The notes: generated from the sequence alone by a model not told the origin. A stretch of DNA of 64,000 bases from Rosistilla oblonga (GCF_007751715.1 NZ_CP036292.1:2046001-2110000); one strand, 5' to 3'; counted from the stretch's first letter, positions 9,365-20,125 are shown. Made by a program: numbers and translations.

Positions 9365-10174
9365 ATGGAGCAACGCTTGGACATGAACGACAACTATCTG
9401 AAGGTGGCGCGGCTGGCGGCCGCAGCTGGTGCTGAGATTCTTTTATCCTACCAAGGCCGGTTTTCGGTCCGCGAGAAGGCACCTCGCGATCTGGTTACCG
9501 AAGCGGACGTCGCGGCGCAGCAAGCGATCCAAAAGATCCTGCTCTCCAACTTTCCCGACCACGGATTTGTCGGCGAGGAGGAGGGGCACGACCAGGTCTC
9601 CGCCGAGATGTTGGCCGATCCGAACCACCCGCCGATCTGGATCGTCGATCCGTTGGATGGGACTGTCAATTACGTCCATCAATTGCAGAGCTTCGCGGTT
9701 TCGATCGCGATGTACCACCGTGGGGAATTGCAGCTTGGAGTCGTCCACGATCCGGTAACAAAAGAGATCTTCTGGGCGCAGCGTGGCGGCGGGGCGTTTT
9801 TGAACGACTGCCCGATCCAGTGCAGCCAGTCCGATCGACTGGATCAAGCTCTTTTGGCATGCAGCTTTTCGGCGGGTGTGCGTCACGATTCGGGAGAACT
9901 GGACCGTTTTGCCGCCGCTTTGGATCAAGCTCAAGCCGTTCGTCGGCTCGGTTCGGCTGCGCTGAATCTCTGTTATGTCGCGGCAGGACGGTTGGACGGC
10001 TACTGGGCGACGTGTGTCAAACCTTGGGATGTCGCGGCGGGAGCGGTGATCGTTTCCGAGGCTCAGGGGGAGATCTTGTCCCTCGCGGGGGAAAAATTTG
10101 ATATTTGGGACCCACGATTTGTGGCAACCGCCACGAAATCGCTAAACGATCAACTCCGCCGCTGCTTGGCCTAG
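9365..10174 (+). CDS. Inositol monophosphatase family protein
   Basis: The product (about 269 residues from the ATG at 9365; an ATG at 9383 is also possible) carries the Mg-dependent phosphatase motifs of the IMPase/SuhB/CysQ superfamily: DLVTEADVAAQ, GEEEG, WIVDPLDGTVNYVHQ and, near the C-terminus, CVKPWDVAAGAVIVSEAQG. These supply the metal-binding acids and the DPxDGT signature. Members hydrolyse inositol phosphate, histidinol phosphate or PAP, and the sequence seen does not decide among them. The protein has no signal peptide. It stands about 160 bases after the NfeD-like gene. Confidence 0.9.
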   Translation: MEQRLDMNDNYLKVARLAAAAGAEILLSYQGRFSVREKAPRDLVTEADVAAQQAIQKILLSNFPDHGFVGEEEGHDQVSAEMLADPNHPPIWIVDPLDGTVNYVHQLQSFAVSIAMYHRGELQLGVVHDPVTKEIFWAQRGGGAFLNDCPIQCSQSDRLDQALLACSFSAGVRHDSGELDRFAAALDQAQAVRRLGSAALNLCYVAAGRLDGYWATCVKPWDVAAGAVIVSEAQGEILSLAGEKFDIWDPRFVATATKSLNDQLRRCLA

Positions 10175-10349
10175 TCTGGCCCCCCGGCAGCGGAAATCGT
10201 TGGTTTTATTGCGTCCGGTCCTGCGGATTATTTGGGGAAGTGCATCCCCAAGTCGACGTGTTCTCGCCAGTTTCCCTAATCCGATTAGTCACAAGCTTTT
10301 TACTCGGCGGTGATTCGCTTAAAATGAGTAGAGCTTCTCTGCGTTAACC

Positions 10350-13300
10350 GTGTCCTTATCACCCGATGGGTTTCGAGTGCTTTTCTGGCAAGCAAACCGA
10401 TTCAATTCTGCCAGGGTGCTGTGCGCTTGGATCGCGTGTGCGCTGGCGTGGATTGTGGTCCTCCCCTGCAGTGCCCAGACTCCCCCCCAGGTGCAGTTCC
10501 CCGACGGGATCGACGACCTGATCACGCCGCAGGATGCGCTCCCCCCGGCGATCTACATGCTCGACGATGGCACGCGGGTCTTCATCCCGATCACTCCCTA
10601 TCGCGATTTTGAGCGTCGCAACCAGGTCGTCGGCAGCACGCCCAGCGGCCGCGCTCCGTTCACCTTCGATTCGATTGAAATCACAGGGGAAGCGAAGGGT
10701 GGCCGAGCCGAATTGGATGTCGAGTTGCGGATCGATCTCGATGCCAGTTTGAAGGAGGAGGTGGCGATCCCGCTGCTGATGAAGAACTTCCATCGGCTGA
10801 CACCGTTCCAAGTCGACGGGCTGAGCGATGTTCGCGGGATGACCGATCCGAAACTCGGCAGCCAGACGCTGTTGGGAACGCCCACCAAGCAGCGGATCGT
10901 GGTCCAGGCCAAGTTCTCGGTCCGAGTCAACGAGGCGGATGTCCGTCGCAACATCGACTTTCGCTTGCCCGTCGCCCCGACGACGATCAAGTTGACTGTC
11001 GATCAAGAGCGACCGTTTGCCGTCGTTACCGGTTCGACAAGCGAAGAGATCGTTCGCGCTCCCGAACCGGTTGAGCAAGGCAAGAGCCTGATTCAGTTGG
11101 AAGCGGCTGGCGGCGATTTCACGATGGCTTGGGGAGCATCCGAAGAGGAGGCTCCCGAAACGCAATCGCTGGAGGTCGAAGGGGACTGGAAGATCGATTG
11201 GCAGGACCCGCAGCAATCGCCGCAGATCGAGGTGACTTACAAAGTCCGCAATCTGTCGGGCAACATTCAACCATTTGAGATGCAGATCCCGGCGCAGTTT
11301 TCGATCTCGCCGATTTCGTTTTCCGACGTCTCGATCAGTCCTGTCGGGAACGACACCTACCGGATCACCCCTGCTCTTTCCGAGACGCCGCGGTTGACGT
11401 TCCAGTTGCAAGTCGATGTGCCCGGCGCAGACTATCGAACCGAATCGCCGCTGCGGTTGGTTGGGATGTCGATCGCTGGCAGCGTCCGCGAGACCGGAAC
11501 GATCAAAATTCAAACGACCCGCGATCACCGCTTGCGTTGGCTGGAAGGCAACTTTGTGCGGCCGTTGATCTCCGCTTCGAACAGCGAAGGGGACGGCCGA
11601 GCCTACGATTTCCGCTACGATCGCGGCGACTTCACCCTGCCGATCTGGCTCGCGGTGAAGGCGAGCGGGATGCGGATGCAGGTCGATTACGAAACATCGA
11701 TCGGTCCGGAGTCGGTGAATCTGGATGTGTTTGTTAACGTCGCCGGATCGGGGACGACCGGGCAGAGCTTGACGATCGACTTCAAGCAATGGGAACTGCA
11801 ACGCATCAACGATCAACTGTTGATCGACCTCGACATCGCCGGCGTCGAACCGACGGCGGAGACCGTGCAGATCGAAGTCGACGAACTGATCGAAAACTTA
11901 AAACCGATCTCGGGACAGCGGCGGCAATTGAAGCTGCAGCTGATCCGAGCCCTCTCGGGCAGCGAGGGGAAGGTCAGCTTTGACATCCCGTCGATCAATC
12001 GGCCAGCCAAACGACGCAGCGACGTGATCTACACGCCGGGCCAAGTGCGCGTGCTGGAAAAAGAGAACGTTACGATCGCCTTTGATCCCGCTAACAGCCA
12101 CGGGCTCGAACAGGTCGTCGATGTAACGACCGCCGATTCCCGCGTGTACCAGTTGTCGTCGGCCTTCGGCAAGCCGCGGTTGACTCACACCGTGGCTCGT
12201 CGCAAGACGCAGTTTCGCACCGCGATCGCGGCGGAACTGGCGATCAATGGCGACCAATGTTTCTTCAGCCAGCGGCTGTCGATTGAATTCAGCGAGGGGA
12301 CGCTTGCCTCGCTGCAATTGATGTCGCCGCACGACGATCTGAAAAACTGTTCGGGAACGATCGACGGCAAGCCGGTCTTCCTGAAAAGCGAGAGCGATAC
12401 GACCTATCAAGTTCGCTTCGATCCGCTGCCGCCGGGCAGTTATGAATTGGAACTGACGCAGCCGTTCCCGTTCCCACCCCAGACCGACGAAGAGCTTGCT
12501 TCGGTCGAACTGCCGCTGAGTCTGCCGATGGAATTGGCTTCGGGCGGCGAGTTCGAGATGCCGTTCCAAGTCGTTTCGGACGCCTGGTCGCGCGATGAAC
12601 CGGCAGGTTCGGACAAACAACCGGGGGCGATCCTGGTGATCCCCGGCATCTCGCCAACGATCCAATTGGTCCGCCAGCGGCAACGCGATGAAGCGTCGCT
12701 GTTCATCGACCGGTTGTGGATCCAATCGATGATCGGCAGCTCCGTTCGCCGCGAGAAGATTGTCGCTCGCGTTCAAGGGTTTGCGTCGCATCTGGAACTG
12801 TTCAGCAATCAATGGAACGAAGACATCCAAGTTCGGGCGATCGTCGACGGAACCGAACTCCGTGATGTCGTCCAACAGGGAAACCGGCTTCAGATTCCGC
12901 TGCCTCAAGACCAAGCCACCTCGATGGTCGAGGTCTGGATCTGGGATCGGAACGTCGAGGCGCCGGCGGTGCTCGATGAGATCACACCGCACGTGAAACT
13001 AAACGCTCCTCACGGCGAGTGCTACTGGCAACTGGTGCTTCCGTCGGGGCAACACTTGGTCTACGCAAGTCCCGAAGCGGGGCGAGCGATGCAGTGGCAG
13101 TGGCGGAGCCTGTTTATGGCTCGCAAACCAATCCTCACGACAGCTGAACTGGAACGACAATTCGGTAGCTCCACCTCCGAAACGCTGCCGCCGTCGAACA
13201 TCTATCTGTTCACGCCAGCCGATCTGACGGGGCTGCAAGCGATCGCGGCACCGCGGAGCACGATCTGGTTCGTGGTGGGTGGGATCACGTTGCTGTTGTC

Positions 13301-13616
13301 GACGCTGATCGTCTACGTCCGTCGGTTGCGAACCTCTTTCACCTTTATGATGCTTGGATTCCTGTTGGTCGGGATGTCGGTGACGCTGCCCGATCTGGCG
13401 GTGATCTTCGGCCAGGTGAGCTTGTTGGCGCTGATCTTAACGGTCGTCTTGTTGGCGATTCGATCGGCGATCGCTGGTTGGCCACAGGCGAGCGTGTTCG
13501 AAGCGCCACGGCCTCGCGAGGGCTCGACTCGCAGCGTTCCCAATCCGATTGTCGTCGGGTCGACGCAGAGTCTCGATCCGCGACGAGTGGGACCTCCGGT
13601 CGAGGCAAATTCATGA
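10350..13616 (+). CDS. Large envelope protein, module 1 of a three-module family
   Basis: This 1,088-residue protein starts at a GTG. It has a signal peptide (hydrophobic core about residues 20-40, ending PCSAQ), a very long region rich in predicted beta-strands with no catalytic motif that I recognise, and three hydrophobic segments near the C-terminus (about residues 970-1045: STIWFVVGGITLLLSTLIVYV and following). Early in the exported part is DGTRVFIPITPYRDFERR, which resembles DGTPIDKVYIPPKLYEQLLQ in the second half of the next protein. The stop overlaps the next start (ATGA at 13613-13616), so the two are translationally coupled. It is probably anchored by its C-terminus with the bulk in the periplasm or outside. 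The function is unknown. Confidence 0.8.
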   Translation: MSLSPDGFRVLFWQANRFNSARVLCAWIACALAWIVVLPCSAQTPPQVQFPDGIDDLITPQDALPPAIYMLDDGTRVFIPITPYRDFERRNQVVGSTPSGRAPFTFDSIEITGEAKGGRAELDVELRIDLDASLKEEVAIPLLMKNFHRLTPFQVDGLSDVRGMTDPKLGSQTLLGTPTKQRIVVQAKFSVRVNEADVRRNIDFRLPVAPTTIKLTVDQERPFAVVTGSTSEEIVRAPEPVEQGKSLIQLEAAGGDFTMAWGASEEEAPETQSLEVEGDWKIDWQDPQQSPQIEVTYKVRNLSGNIQPFEMQIPAQFSISPISFSDVSISPVGNDTYRITPALSETPRLTFQLQVDVPGADYRTESPLRLVGMSIAGSVRETGTIKIQTTRDHRLRWLEGNFVRPLISASNSEGDGRAYDFRYDRGDFTLPIWLAVKASGMRMQVDYETSIGPESVNLDVFVNVAGSGTTGQSLTIDFKQWELQRINDQLLIDLDIAGVEPTAETVQIEVDELIENLKPISGQRRQLKLQLIRALSGSEGKVSFDIPSINRPAKRRSDVIYTPGQVRVLEKENVTIAFDPANSHGLEQVVDVTTADSRVYQLSSAFGKPRLTHTVARRKTQFRTAIAAELAINGDQCFFSQRLSIEFSEGTLASLQLMSPHDDLKNCSGTIDGKPVFLKSESDTTYQVRFDPLPPGSYELELTQPFPFPPQTDEELASVELPLSLPMELASGGEFEMPFQVVSDAWSRDEPAGSDKQPGAILVIPGISPTIQLVRQRQRDEASLFIDRLWIQSMIGSSVRREKIVARVQGFASHLELFSNQWNEDIQVRAIVDGTELRDVVQQGNRLQIPLPQDQATSMVEVWIWDRNVEAPAVLDEITPHVKLNAPHGECYWQLVLPSGQHLVYASPEAGRAMQWQWRSLFMARKPILTTAELERQFGSSTSETLPPSNIYLFTPADLTGLQAIAAPRSTIWFVVGGITLLLSTLIVYVRRLRTSFTFMMLGFLLVGMSVTLPDLAVIFGQVSLLALILTVVLLAIRSAIAGWPQASVFEAPRPREGSTRSVPNPIVVGSTQSLDPRRVGPPVEANS

Positions 13617-16600
13617 TCTTGGCTTGTCGTTCCCCGCACCGCTTGCTGCGAGCGACGCTGGTCGGCATCGCTCTAGTGATCTCTGCCGCCAGCTTTGGTT
13701 CTGCCGATGAACCGTCGGCCAGCGACGAAGCACCGCGCGTGAAATATCGCCAGATCTTCATTCCTAAACGGGATGAAACCAAGCTGATTCCGCCGGACTA
13801 CGAACCGATCTCGCAGAGCAAACTGAAGCAGGCGCTAAACAATCTGCAAGATTCGGCCAACGACGAACAGGTGCTGCCCGAATTGGTTCAATTGCAATTG
13901 ATGGCTCGCTATGCCGAGAACGCATTGCAGTCGATCGGCGAATCCTATTTTGAGTTTGAATATCAAGATGATGCACCGGGCAAACTGACGTTGAGTCCGT
14001 TGAATCTGGCGGTCCTTCCAACCGCTTCGCTTTCGGGATCGACCACGGCGCGATTGAGTACATCGTTGGATGGTCAGGTCGCGGCGCGGGTTAGCGGCGA
14101 TCAGCGGATTGGTTTTTCGTGGAGCTTGCAGGGGACGCAGGTCGATCCCTCGCGAACTCAATTTACGATGCGTCTGCCAGCGACCGGCAACGGCAAGCTG
14201 TATCTCGCTCTCCCCGAGGGCCTCGAGATCGAAACGCATTCGGGGGCCGTCGAAGTAGTCGACCCCGCGTCGCCGACACTCGAGGATGTTGTGTTGCGCG
14301 ACGACGAAACGATCTATCTTGTCGAATTGGCGGGGGGCGATCGGGCCGACTTTTCGATCGTCAAAGCCGCCTCGTCGCCGGTGCTCAGCCAAGTTGTGAT
14401 GCGTGAGGCGTTTGGCAAATACCAGATCCGCGAGGATAGCGTCGCCTGGGATTTCACCTTTGATTTCACCTGGCCGCGCGAGAACGGCCCGCTGAACCTG
14501 GTGCTCCCCAGCGGCAGCGTCCCAACATCGTTGACGATCGATTCGATGGCTCGCCCGTACGAAACGACTTTGGAAAACGGCCAGACGCTGCTCGTCCTGG
14601 ATCCCAGCGATTGGACCGACCCGGCGGGCTCGATCGATCATCGGTTGCAGTTGATCGGCCTCTCGGCACCTCTGAAGTCGGGCTGGGTAACGCTCCCCAA
14701 AGTCGGCTGGCGGAATTGTCAGGTCGTGATGTCGGGCAGCGGATCGATGCTGCGATTGGACCTCGCCTATCCGATCGAATTGATCGACGTCGACACCTCG
14801 ACGCGTTGGAGCATCGCTAATTCTTCGCGAACCGATGTCGACGAGAGCTATCAGTTTTCGGGTTCCTCGTGGGACGCGCCGCTGAAGCTGTTTATGCAGC
14901 GCGACGATTCGCACGCCACGGCGACCAACGCGATGCGTTTGAATATCGGTAGCGATTCATTGCAGGGGACTTGGGACAGTTTTGTCGAATACAAGGTGGC
15001 GGTTCTGCCCGCCGAAGATGATCAGGAACCGGCGATGCGGTTGCCGACGATCGGGCCGATCTCGATGGAGATCGAAGATGGCTGGGAGATCACCAGCGCG
15101 GTCGTCGTTTCCAGCGGACGCGAAGTCGACCGAGTCGGCGGCAAGATCGACCGACTGACGATCTGGCCCGAGCCCGATGAGATCGACGGCAAGGTGTTCC
15201 ATGTCCGCGTCAAAGGACGCCGCCCCCTGCCGCCACAGGATCGGGTGAGCATCCCGCCGACGTTTTTCGTCCGTTGGGAGACGATTCCGACCAGCGAATA
15301 CGTGATGTTAACGGCGTCGTCGCGAATCCAATTCCGCAGCAATCAAGGGCTGCAGCAAAACCGGATCTCCAACAAACAACTGCCGTCGTCGATCGCCGAA
15401 CTGTTCGGAGATCCGAGCGTCGCGCAGTGTTATCTGGCGATCGATTCGACGCGCACGCCATCGATTGAATTCGATCGCCCCGCCTCGCGGTTTGATGCTC
15501 GCGTCGACGTGTCGGCTACGTTTCTCGAAGGCAGGATTACCGAACAGTTTACGATCGGCATCGAAAACGTCTCGGGCAAGTTGGAAGAACTTGTCGTTCG
15601 TTTTCCCGAATCGCGGCAGGAAACGATTCGTTGGACGGTCGCCGATACGGGCAGGAACAACGAGGATGCGACCGGACGCAATTCGATCCTGGCGACGCGG
15701 CAGACGACCGAGGATGGAGCCGAGGTGTGGAAGTTGCGATCGCACGACCGCATCGACGATGGCACGGTGATCGTCGGCACTCGCGAGATCGTCGACGCCG
15801 AACTGCGGATCGATTTGCCCAGTATTCCGCTGGCGTTTAATCAACGCGGCATCGTCCGCACCGACCGCACCGTCGAAGTTGTCTCGGTTAGTTCGAACAT
15901 CGTTCGGATCCCCGAACCGAAAAGAATTCAAAGCGAATCTCCGCTCCCCGTGCTGCGATACGATCCGACAGTCGATGGGCAGGTCACGATCCAAGCCAGG
16001 AAGACCAAGGCGTCGCTGCCGATCATCCAGCGGCAACAGTTGAGTGTTGTCGCCGATGCGTCGGGAGCCGAACGGGTGTTTGTCGAAATCACTCCCGATT
16101 CTTCGGGGATGATCATCGTGAACCACGAACCTTCGCTGCGTTTGGAGCGGGCGATCGGCGAGCAGGCCGACCTGCCTCCCGAATCGCTGCGAGTCACCGA
16201 TTCGACGGTTACCTGCAAGCTCGCCACGCAGCGCTCTCTGCTGTTGGTCTTCACCGTTAACCGCGCCGCTCAGGTCTGGGGACGTGTTTGGCAACCGCCG
16301 CAGGTGCAGTGCGAAAATCCTGTGTTGGAGTCGAGCTTGCGGTTGTGGTTGGGGCCCGACAGCGTTCAATGGAACAAGAACCAGTTGCAACTGGAACGCG
16401 ATACGGAGCCGGTCCAGCCGCCAGCTTATGTCGTCGATTCGGTCTCGGTGCCGTTGGCGTCGGCTGGTTCGGAGCTGGAATTAAAAGAGACGATCCTGCT
16501 GTTGCGTAGCGAAACGATGACCGGGCTGAAATTTGGAGCTGCGATTTTGTTGGTTGCATTCGGCTGGGCGACCGGCGGTTGGCGAGTCTTCGGAATGCTC

Positions 16601-19600
16601 GGCTTTGCCTTTCTCGCCCTTTCGGTCGTGGGAGTGTTGGGCAAGTGGCGGATCGATCCGCTGCTGTTGCCACTGATTCCGTACGCCTTGGGAGCGTTGC
16701 TCGCCTCGCTGTTGGCTAAGCGTCCGGTTCCGCGAATCGAAGAGGATTCGCGACGCGAGGTGGGGAGTCATTCGTTGGTTTTGCGAGCTCTCGTCTGCTT
16801 GGCGTTAACCGTTTCGTGGGCCGTCGCGGCGAGCGGCCAAACGCCTCCGATCACTCATTCGCTGTTGATCCCGACCGAAGAGGATGGCACGCCGATCGAC
16901 AAGGTCTACATCCCACCGAAGCTTTACGAACAATTGCTGCAACGCGAATCCAAAGCGTTTCATCTGACCAATGCCCACGTCTCTTCGGCGCGTTACATCG
17001 TCGACATCCGCTCCAACGCGTTTGTCGCCGAGCGCGATGCGGCGCGAGTCCAAGCGACGATCGGCATCGAGAACCCCGACCTCGCCAGCGCTGTGGTGAT
17101 GGCGATTCGCCAACAACCGTTTCGCGACGCGATCCGGCGAATCGATCTGTTGGTCGCCGGCGATGTGATTCCGATCCGTCGCCCCACATCGGGCAGCGAC
17201 GACAAGATCGTTCTTCAATTGGGAGGCCAGCCGAACGCCACGGTTCGGTTTTCATTGGCCGTTCCGACTGAGATCGACGATGCCACCGGACGACGCGAAC
17301 TGTTGCTGGAGATTCCACCAGTCCTCAACTCGCAATTGGCGGTGATGTATGACGACGAGGTGCGGGACGTCGAAGCGGTCTCCAGCCTAGGAAGCGTCGT
17401 CACAAATTCGGCGACTCAATCGCTGTCGGCTGATCTTGGTCCGGTCGATAACCTGCGGGTCGCATGGCGCAAACAGAACGCAGACCCATCGGTGCCGTTG
17501 GTCAACACGCGACGCTGTTGGTACCTGCATCTCACGCCGCAACAGATTTCGCGCGAGGTGCAGTTGGATTTTGTCCAGCCGACCGAAGGGGTGAAGGTCG
17601 ATCGCATCGAATTGAATTTTGACACGACGCAGGTTCCCGTTGTCACATCGAGCGGATGGCAGTTAGAAGAGACGCGCATCTTGGAGGGAGAGCGGTCGGC
17701 GTTGACCTTCGTCTCCACCAGCGAAGCGACCGACTCCCTGCGACTGCTGTGGTCCAACCCACGCGACGGCGATACAACTCAAACGATTCGGTTGGTCGAT
17801 ATCCGTGCGGCCACCACCGACGAAACGACTCCCGAGGTGTTGGTAGCGATCGCGGCACCGGCAAACTGGACGATCGAAGATCCTTTGGATTCGCTGGCCA
17901 CGGTCGTCGATGCCAATGCTTTTTTATCGCATTGGCCGACGCGAACGGGACTCTTAAGCAAGGTGTTCCGCAGCGAATACAAAGGCCCGATTCCGTTTCG
18001 CTTGCGACAAGACGAAACGCGACAAGCGGTTGCCGACGATGTCCACCAGATCAACTTTGAGACCGATCGGCTGGAGATCAATTACAAGGTTTCGGTCCAA
18101 GATTACGCGACCGCCGGAGAGAGTATCCGGTTGCGGGTTCCCAAGAACTTGCAAGTCGAGAGTGCGATCTTGCAGGGCGAATCGGTTCCCCACAAGCGAT
18201 TGCCTTTCGAGGACCACGACGAAATCGTAATCGGTTGGCGTTCGAATCCCGAACCGTTTGTAGAACTGTACGTCAAAGCGTCGGTCCCGGTGAAACTTGA
18301 TGTTCCGCTGAGCGTGCCGCGGATCTTCCCCAGCCAGTTCACGCTGACCAGCAGCGAATTCCAATGGAGTCGCGTGTCGGGTGTCGCCGTCCAGTGGTTG
18401 CAACAGGATGCGTTTGAGGACTTGCGGTTTGAAGTCACCGGAGTCGAACAGTTGCACGCGCAGATGTTTCCGGTCACACGTTGGAATCTCGATGTCCAAT
18501 GGCTCTCCGAACCCGTCCTGCCGGGGCAGTTCCGGTTGCAGAGAGTCACGCCGCGGATCGAATCCGAATCGGTCACCGTCGTCAGTTGGAAGGATCGCGC
18601 GTGGTCGGCGAAGGCCTACTTCGATATCCACGTGCAGCAGGGAAACGTCGACTATTTTTCGTTTGAAGTTCCGGCCAGCTGGTTTAGCGAGATTTCGATC
18701 GACGATGAACTGCCCTGGATCGCGATGCCGTCGGTCAATCGCGATTCGAAGATCATCCTCGTCCTGCCGTCGCGGCAGGCTGCCAATCGCTACCAGATCA
18801 CGATTCGTGGTGGACCGCGAGCGACCGCCAGCGAAAGCGTGACCGTTCCCACGGTGCGGATGCTCGAAGCGGGAAAGCATCGCCACTTCTTTGCCGTTCC
18901 GCGGCGATTGACCAACGAAGCGATCGCGTGGAAGGTCACCTCGGCAAATGAAATCTCGCTGCGAACGCCTTTGGCGAGAGCATCGGGAGTTCCCGACGAT
19001 CACGTAACTTACGAAGCGAATCCGAATTTCTCCGCCAGCCTGAATCCGGTGTTAGATCTGACGATCGAACCGCTAGTCTCGTTGGCGTCGTTTGAATATT
19101 TCGAGACTTCGATCGCGGCTCACGTCCGCTGCAAATGGGACTTCGTTCCCGCCGGTCGCGATCTGCTGTCGGTCGAGATTCCCGAGTCCTACAAAGTGGT
19201 GGCTGCTCGGATCAACGACATGGAGGCGGATCTGCATCGCCGGCCGTCGAACCTCTTGGATGTGCAACTGCTGTACAGCCAGTTGCCCCAGCAAATCGAA
19301 TTGCTGTTAGAGGTGCCCTGCCGCGGCGAGGCAAGCACCGCCAAGCTCGAAGTCCCCCAGGTTGTCGGAGTCCCCGTCAAAGAGACTTGGTTTGTGGTGC
19401 AAGCGATGGCTGGCCGCGACGCGTTCCAGCGACCGTTGAACGACGTGGCGGTTCCCGCCGGCTGGAAAGATGTGTCGGCGGAACGTCTGCTGCTGGCGCA
19501 ATCCGAATCGATTATTACCTGCTTGGATAACGCGACCGAATCGCTGCAGGAGCGAACCTCCTACGAACTGGTCCACTGGCTGACCCCGTGGCTGAATCGC

Positions 19601-20098
19601 TTTGAAGACGCTGTCGAAAGTCTCGCCACCTACGGTGACGCGACCGAGCCGACGATCGAGGACTTGAGAACGCGGATGGACCAATTGGTCGAACAGGCGG
19701 GAGTCGAAACGTTGGTCCGACAGGCATTGGAACCTTCCGCCAGCGTTGCCTTTACGTCCGACCGCGTCGTGCATGTCTATCGCGCCGAGGCGGAGCTGCA
19801 GCAACCGCAGCTGATCGAGATCCAATTCCAGACAGCAAAAGAGCTCAACGACTATGCTCCCTTGGCGCAAGCTGTTGCGATCTGGGGCGGTCTGTTTCTG
19901 TTGATCGCCGCGACGACGCTACTGTTGCGAATCCGCGATCCGTCGCTGGGGAACCTCGTCTGGTTGGCGATGATCGGAGTGGGAGTGTTTGCGCTCTCGC
20001 CGCGCCCGTTGGCCAACGTGCTGTTGGGCGTCGTGGCGGGAGTCACGCTGTTGGCGATCTGGCTGATCTTCCGCCGCGTCCGAACCTCCCGCGCCTAA
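13613..20098 (+). CDS. Giant envelope protein, modules 2 and 3 fused (2,161 residues)
   Basis: I start this gene at 13613 because the ATG overlaps the upstream stop and opens a signal peptide (MILACRSPHRLLRATLVGIA, then ALVISAASFGSADEP). The protein splits into two halves of equal plan. Half one (about 1-1050) has a signal peptide, a long beta-rich region and membrane helices at about 970-1035. Half two opens with a second signal-like segment (about 1053-1080, LVCLALTVSWAVAASGQ), then DGTPIDKVYIPPKLYEQLLQ, a beta-rich region and C-terminal helices (about 2079-2155). Both halves copy the plan of the upstream gene. No enzymatic motif was found. I infer a structural or adhesive envelope role, without knowing the partner. 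Confidence 0.8.
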   Translation: MILACRSPHRLLRATLVGIALVISAASFGSADEPSASDEAPRVKYRQIFIPKRDETKLIPPDYEPISQSKLKQALNNLQDSANDEQVLPELVQLQLMARYAENALQSIGESYFEFEYQDDAPGKLTLSPLNLAVLPTASLSGSTTARLSTSLDGQVAARVSGDQRIGFSWSLQGTQVDPSRTQFTMRLPATGNGKLYLALPEGLEIETHSGAVEVVDPASPTLEDVVLRDDETIYLVELAGGDRADFSIVKAASSPVLSQVVMREAFGKYQIREDSVAWDFTFDFTWPRENGPLNLVLPSGSVPTSLTIDSMARPYETTLENGQTLLVLDPSDWTDPAGSIDHRLQLIGLSAPLKSGWVTLPKVGWRNCQVVMSGSGSMLRLDLAYPIELIDVDTSTRWSIANSSRTDVDESYQFSGSSWDAPLKLFMQRDDSHATATNAMRLNIGSDSLQGTWDSFVEYKVAVLPAEDDQEPAMRLPTIGPISMEIEDGWEITSAVVVSSGREVDRVGGKIDRLTIWPEPDEIDGKVFHVRVKGRRPLPPQDRVSIPPTFFVRWETIPTSEYVMLTASSRIQFRSNQGLQQNRISNKQLPSSIAELFGDPSVAQCYLAIDSTRTPSIEFDRPASRFDARVDVSATFLEGRITEQFTIGIENVSGKLEELVVRFPESRQETIRWTVADTGRNNEDATGRNSILATRQTTEDGAEVWKLRSHDRIDDGTVIVGTREIVDAELRIDLPSIPLAFNQRGIVRTDRTVEVVSVSSNIVRIPEPKRIQSESPLPVLRYDPTVDGQVTIQARKTKASLPIIQRQQLSVVADASGAERVFVEITPDSSGMIIVNHEPSLRLERAIGEQADLPPESLRVTDSTVTCKLATQRSLLLVFTVNRAAQVWGRVWQPPQVQCENPVLESSLRLWLGPDSVQWNKNQLQLERDTEPVQPPAYVVDSVSVPLASAGSELELKETILLLRSETMTGLKFGAAILLVAFGWATGGWRVFGMLGFAFLALSVVGVLGKWRIDPLLLPLIPYALGALLASLLAKRPVPRIEEDSRREVGSHSLVLRALVCLALTVSWAVAASGQTPPITHSLLIPTEEDGTPIDKVYIPPKLYEQLLQRESKAFHLTNAHVSSARYIVDIRSNAFVAERDAARVQATIGIENPDLASAVVMAIRQQPFRDAIRRIDLLVAGDVIPIRRPTSGSDDKIVLQLGGQPNATVRFSLAVPTEIDDATGRRELLLEIPPVLNSQLAVMYDDEVRDVEAVSSLGSVVTNSATQSLSADLGPVDNLRVAWRKQNADPSVPLVNTRRCWYLHLTPQQISREVQLDFVQPTEGVKVDRIELNFDTTQVPVVTSSGWQLEETRILEGERSALTFVSTSEATDSLRLLWSNPRDGDTTQTIRLVDIRAATTDETTPEVLVAIAAPANWTIEDPLDSLATVVDANAFLSHWPTRTGLLSKVFRSEYKGPIPFRLRQDETRQAVADDVHQINFETDRLEINYKVSVQDYATAGESIRLRVPKNLQVESAILQGESVPHKRLPFEDHDEIVIGWRSNPEPFVELYVKASVPVKLDVPLSVPRIFPSQFTLTSSEFQWSRVSGVAVQWLQQDAFEDLRFEVTGVEQLHAQMFPVTRWNLDVQWLSEPVLPGQFRLQRVTPRIESESVTVVSWKDRAWSAKAYFDIHVQQGNVDYFSFEVPASWFSEISIDDELPWIAMPSVNRDSKIILVLPSRQAANRYQITIRGGPRATASESVTVPTVRMLEAGKHRHFFAVPRRLTNEAIAWKVTSANEISLRTPLARASGVPDDHVTYEANPNFSASLNPVLDLTIEPLVSLASFEYFETSIAAHVRCKWDFVPAGRDLLSVEIPESYKVVAARINDMEADLHRRPSNLLDVQLLYSQLPQQIELLLEVPCRGEASTAKLEVPQVVGVPVKETWFVVQAMAGRDAFQRPLNDVAVPAGWKDVSAERLLLAQSESIITCLDNATESLQERTSYELVHWLTPWLNRFEDAVESLATYGDATEPTIEDLRTRMDQLVEQAGVETLVRQALEPSASVAFTSDRVVHVYRAEAELQQPQLIEIQFQTAKELNDYAPLAQAVAIWGGLFLLIAATTLLLRIRDPSLGNLVWLAMIGVGVFALSPRPLANVLLGVVAGVTLLAIWLIFRRVRTSRA

Positions 20099-20125
20099 CC
20101 GGGGCCAGCGCGAGACAAGCGGCGT

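Noticed and set aside
10359-11816. 485-residue open frame on the minus strand
   Set aside because: It lies opposite the large envelope gene, is rich in Arg/Asp/His as expected from the reverse of GC-rich codons, and has no family pattern.
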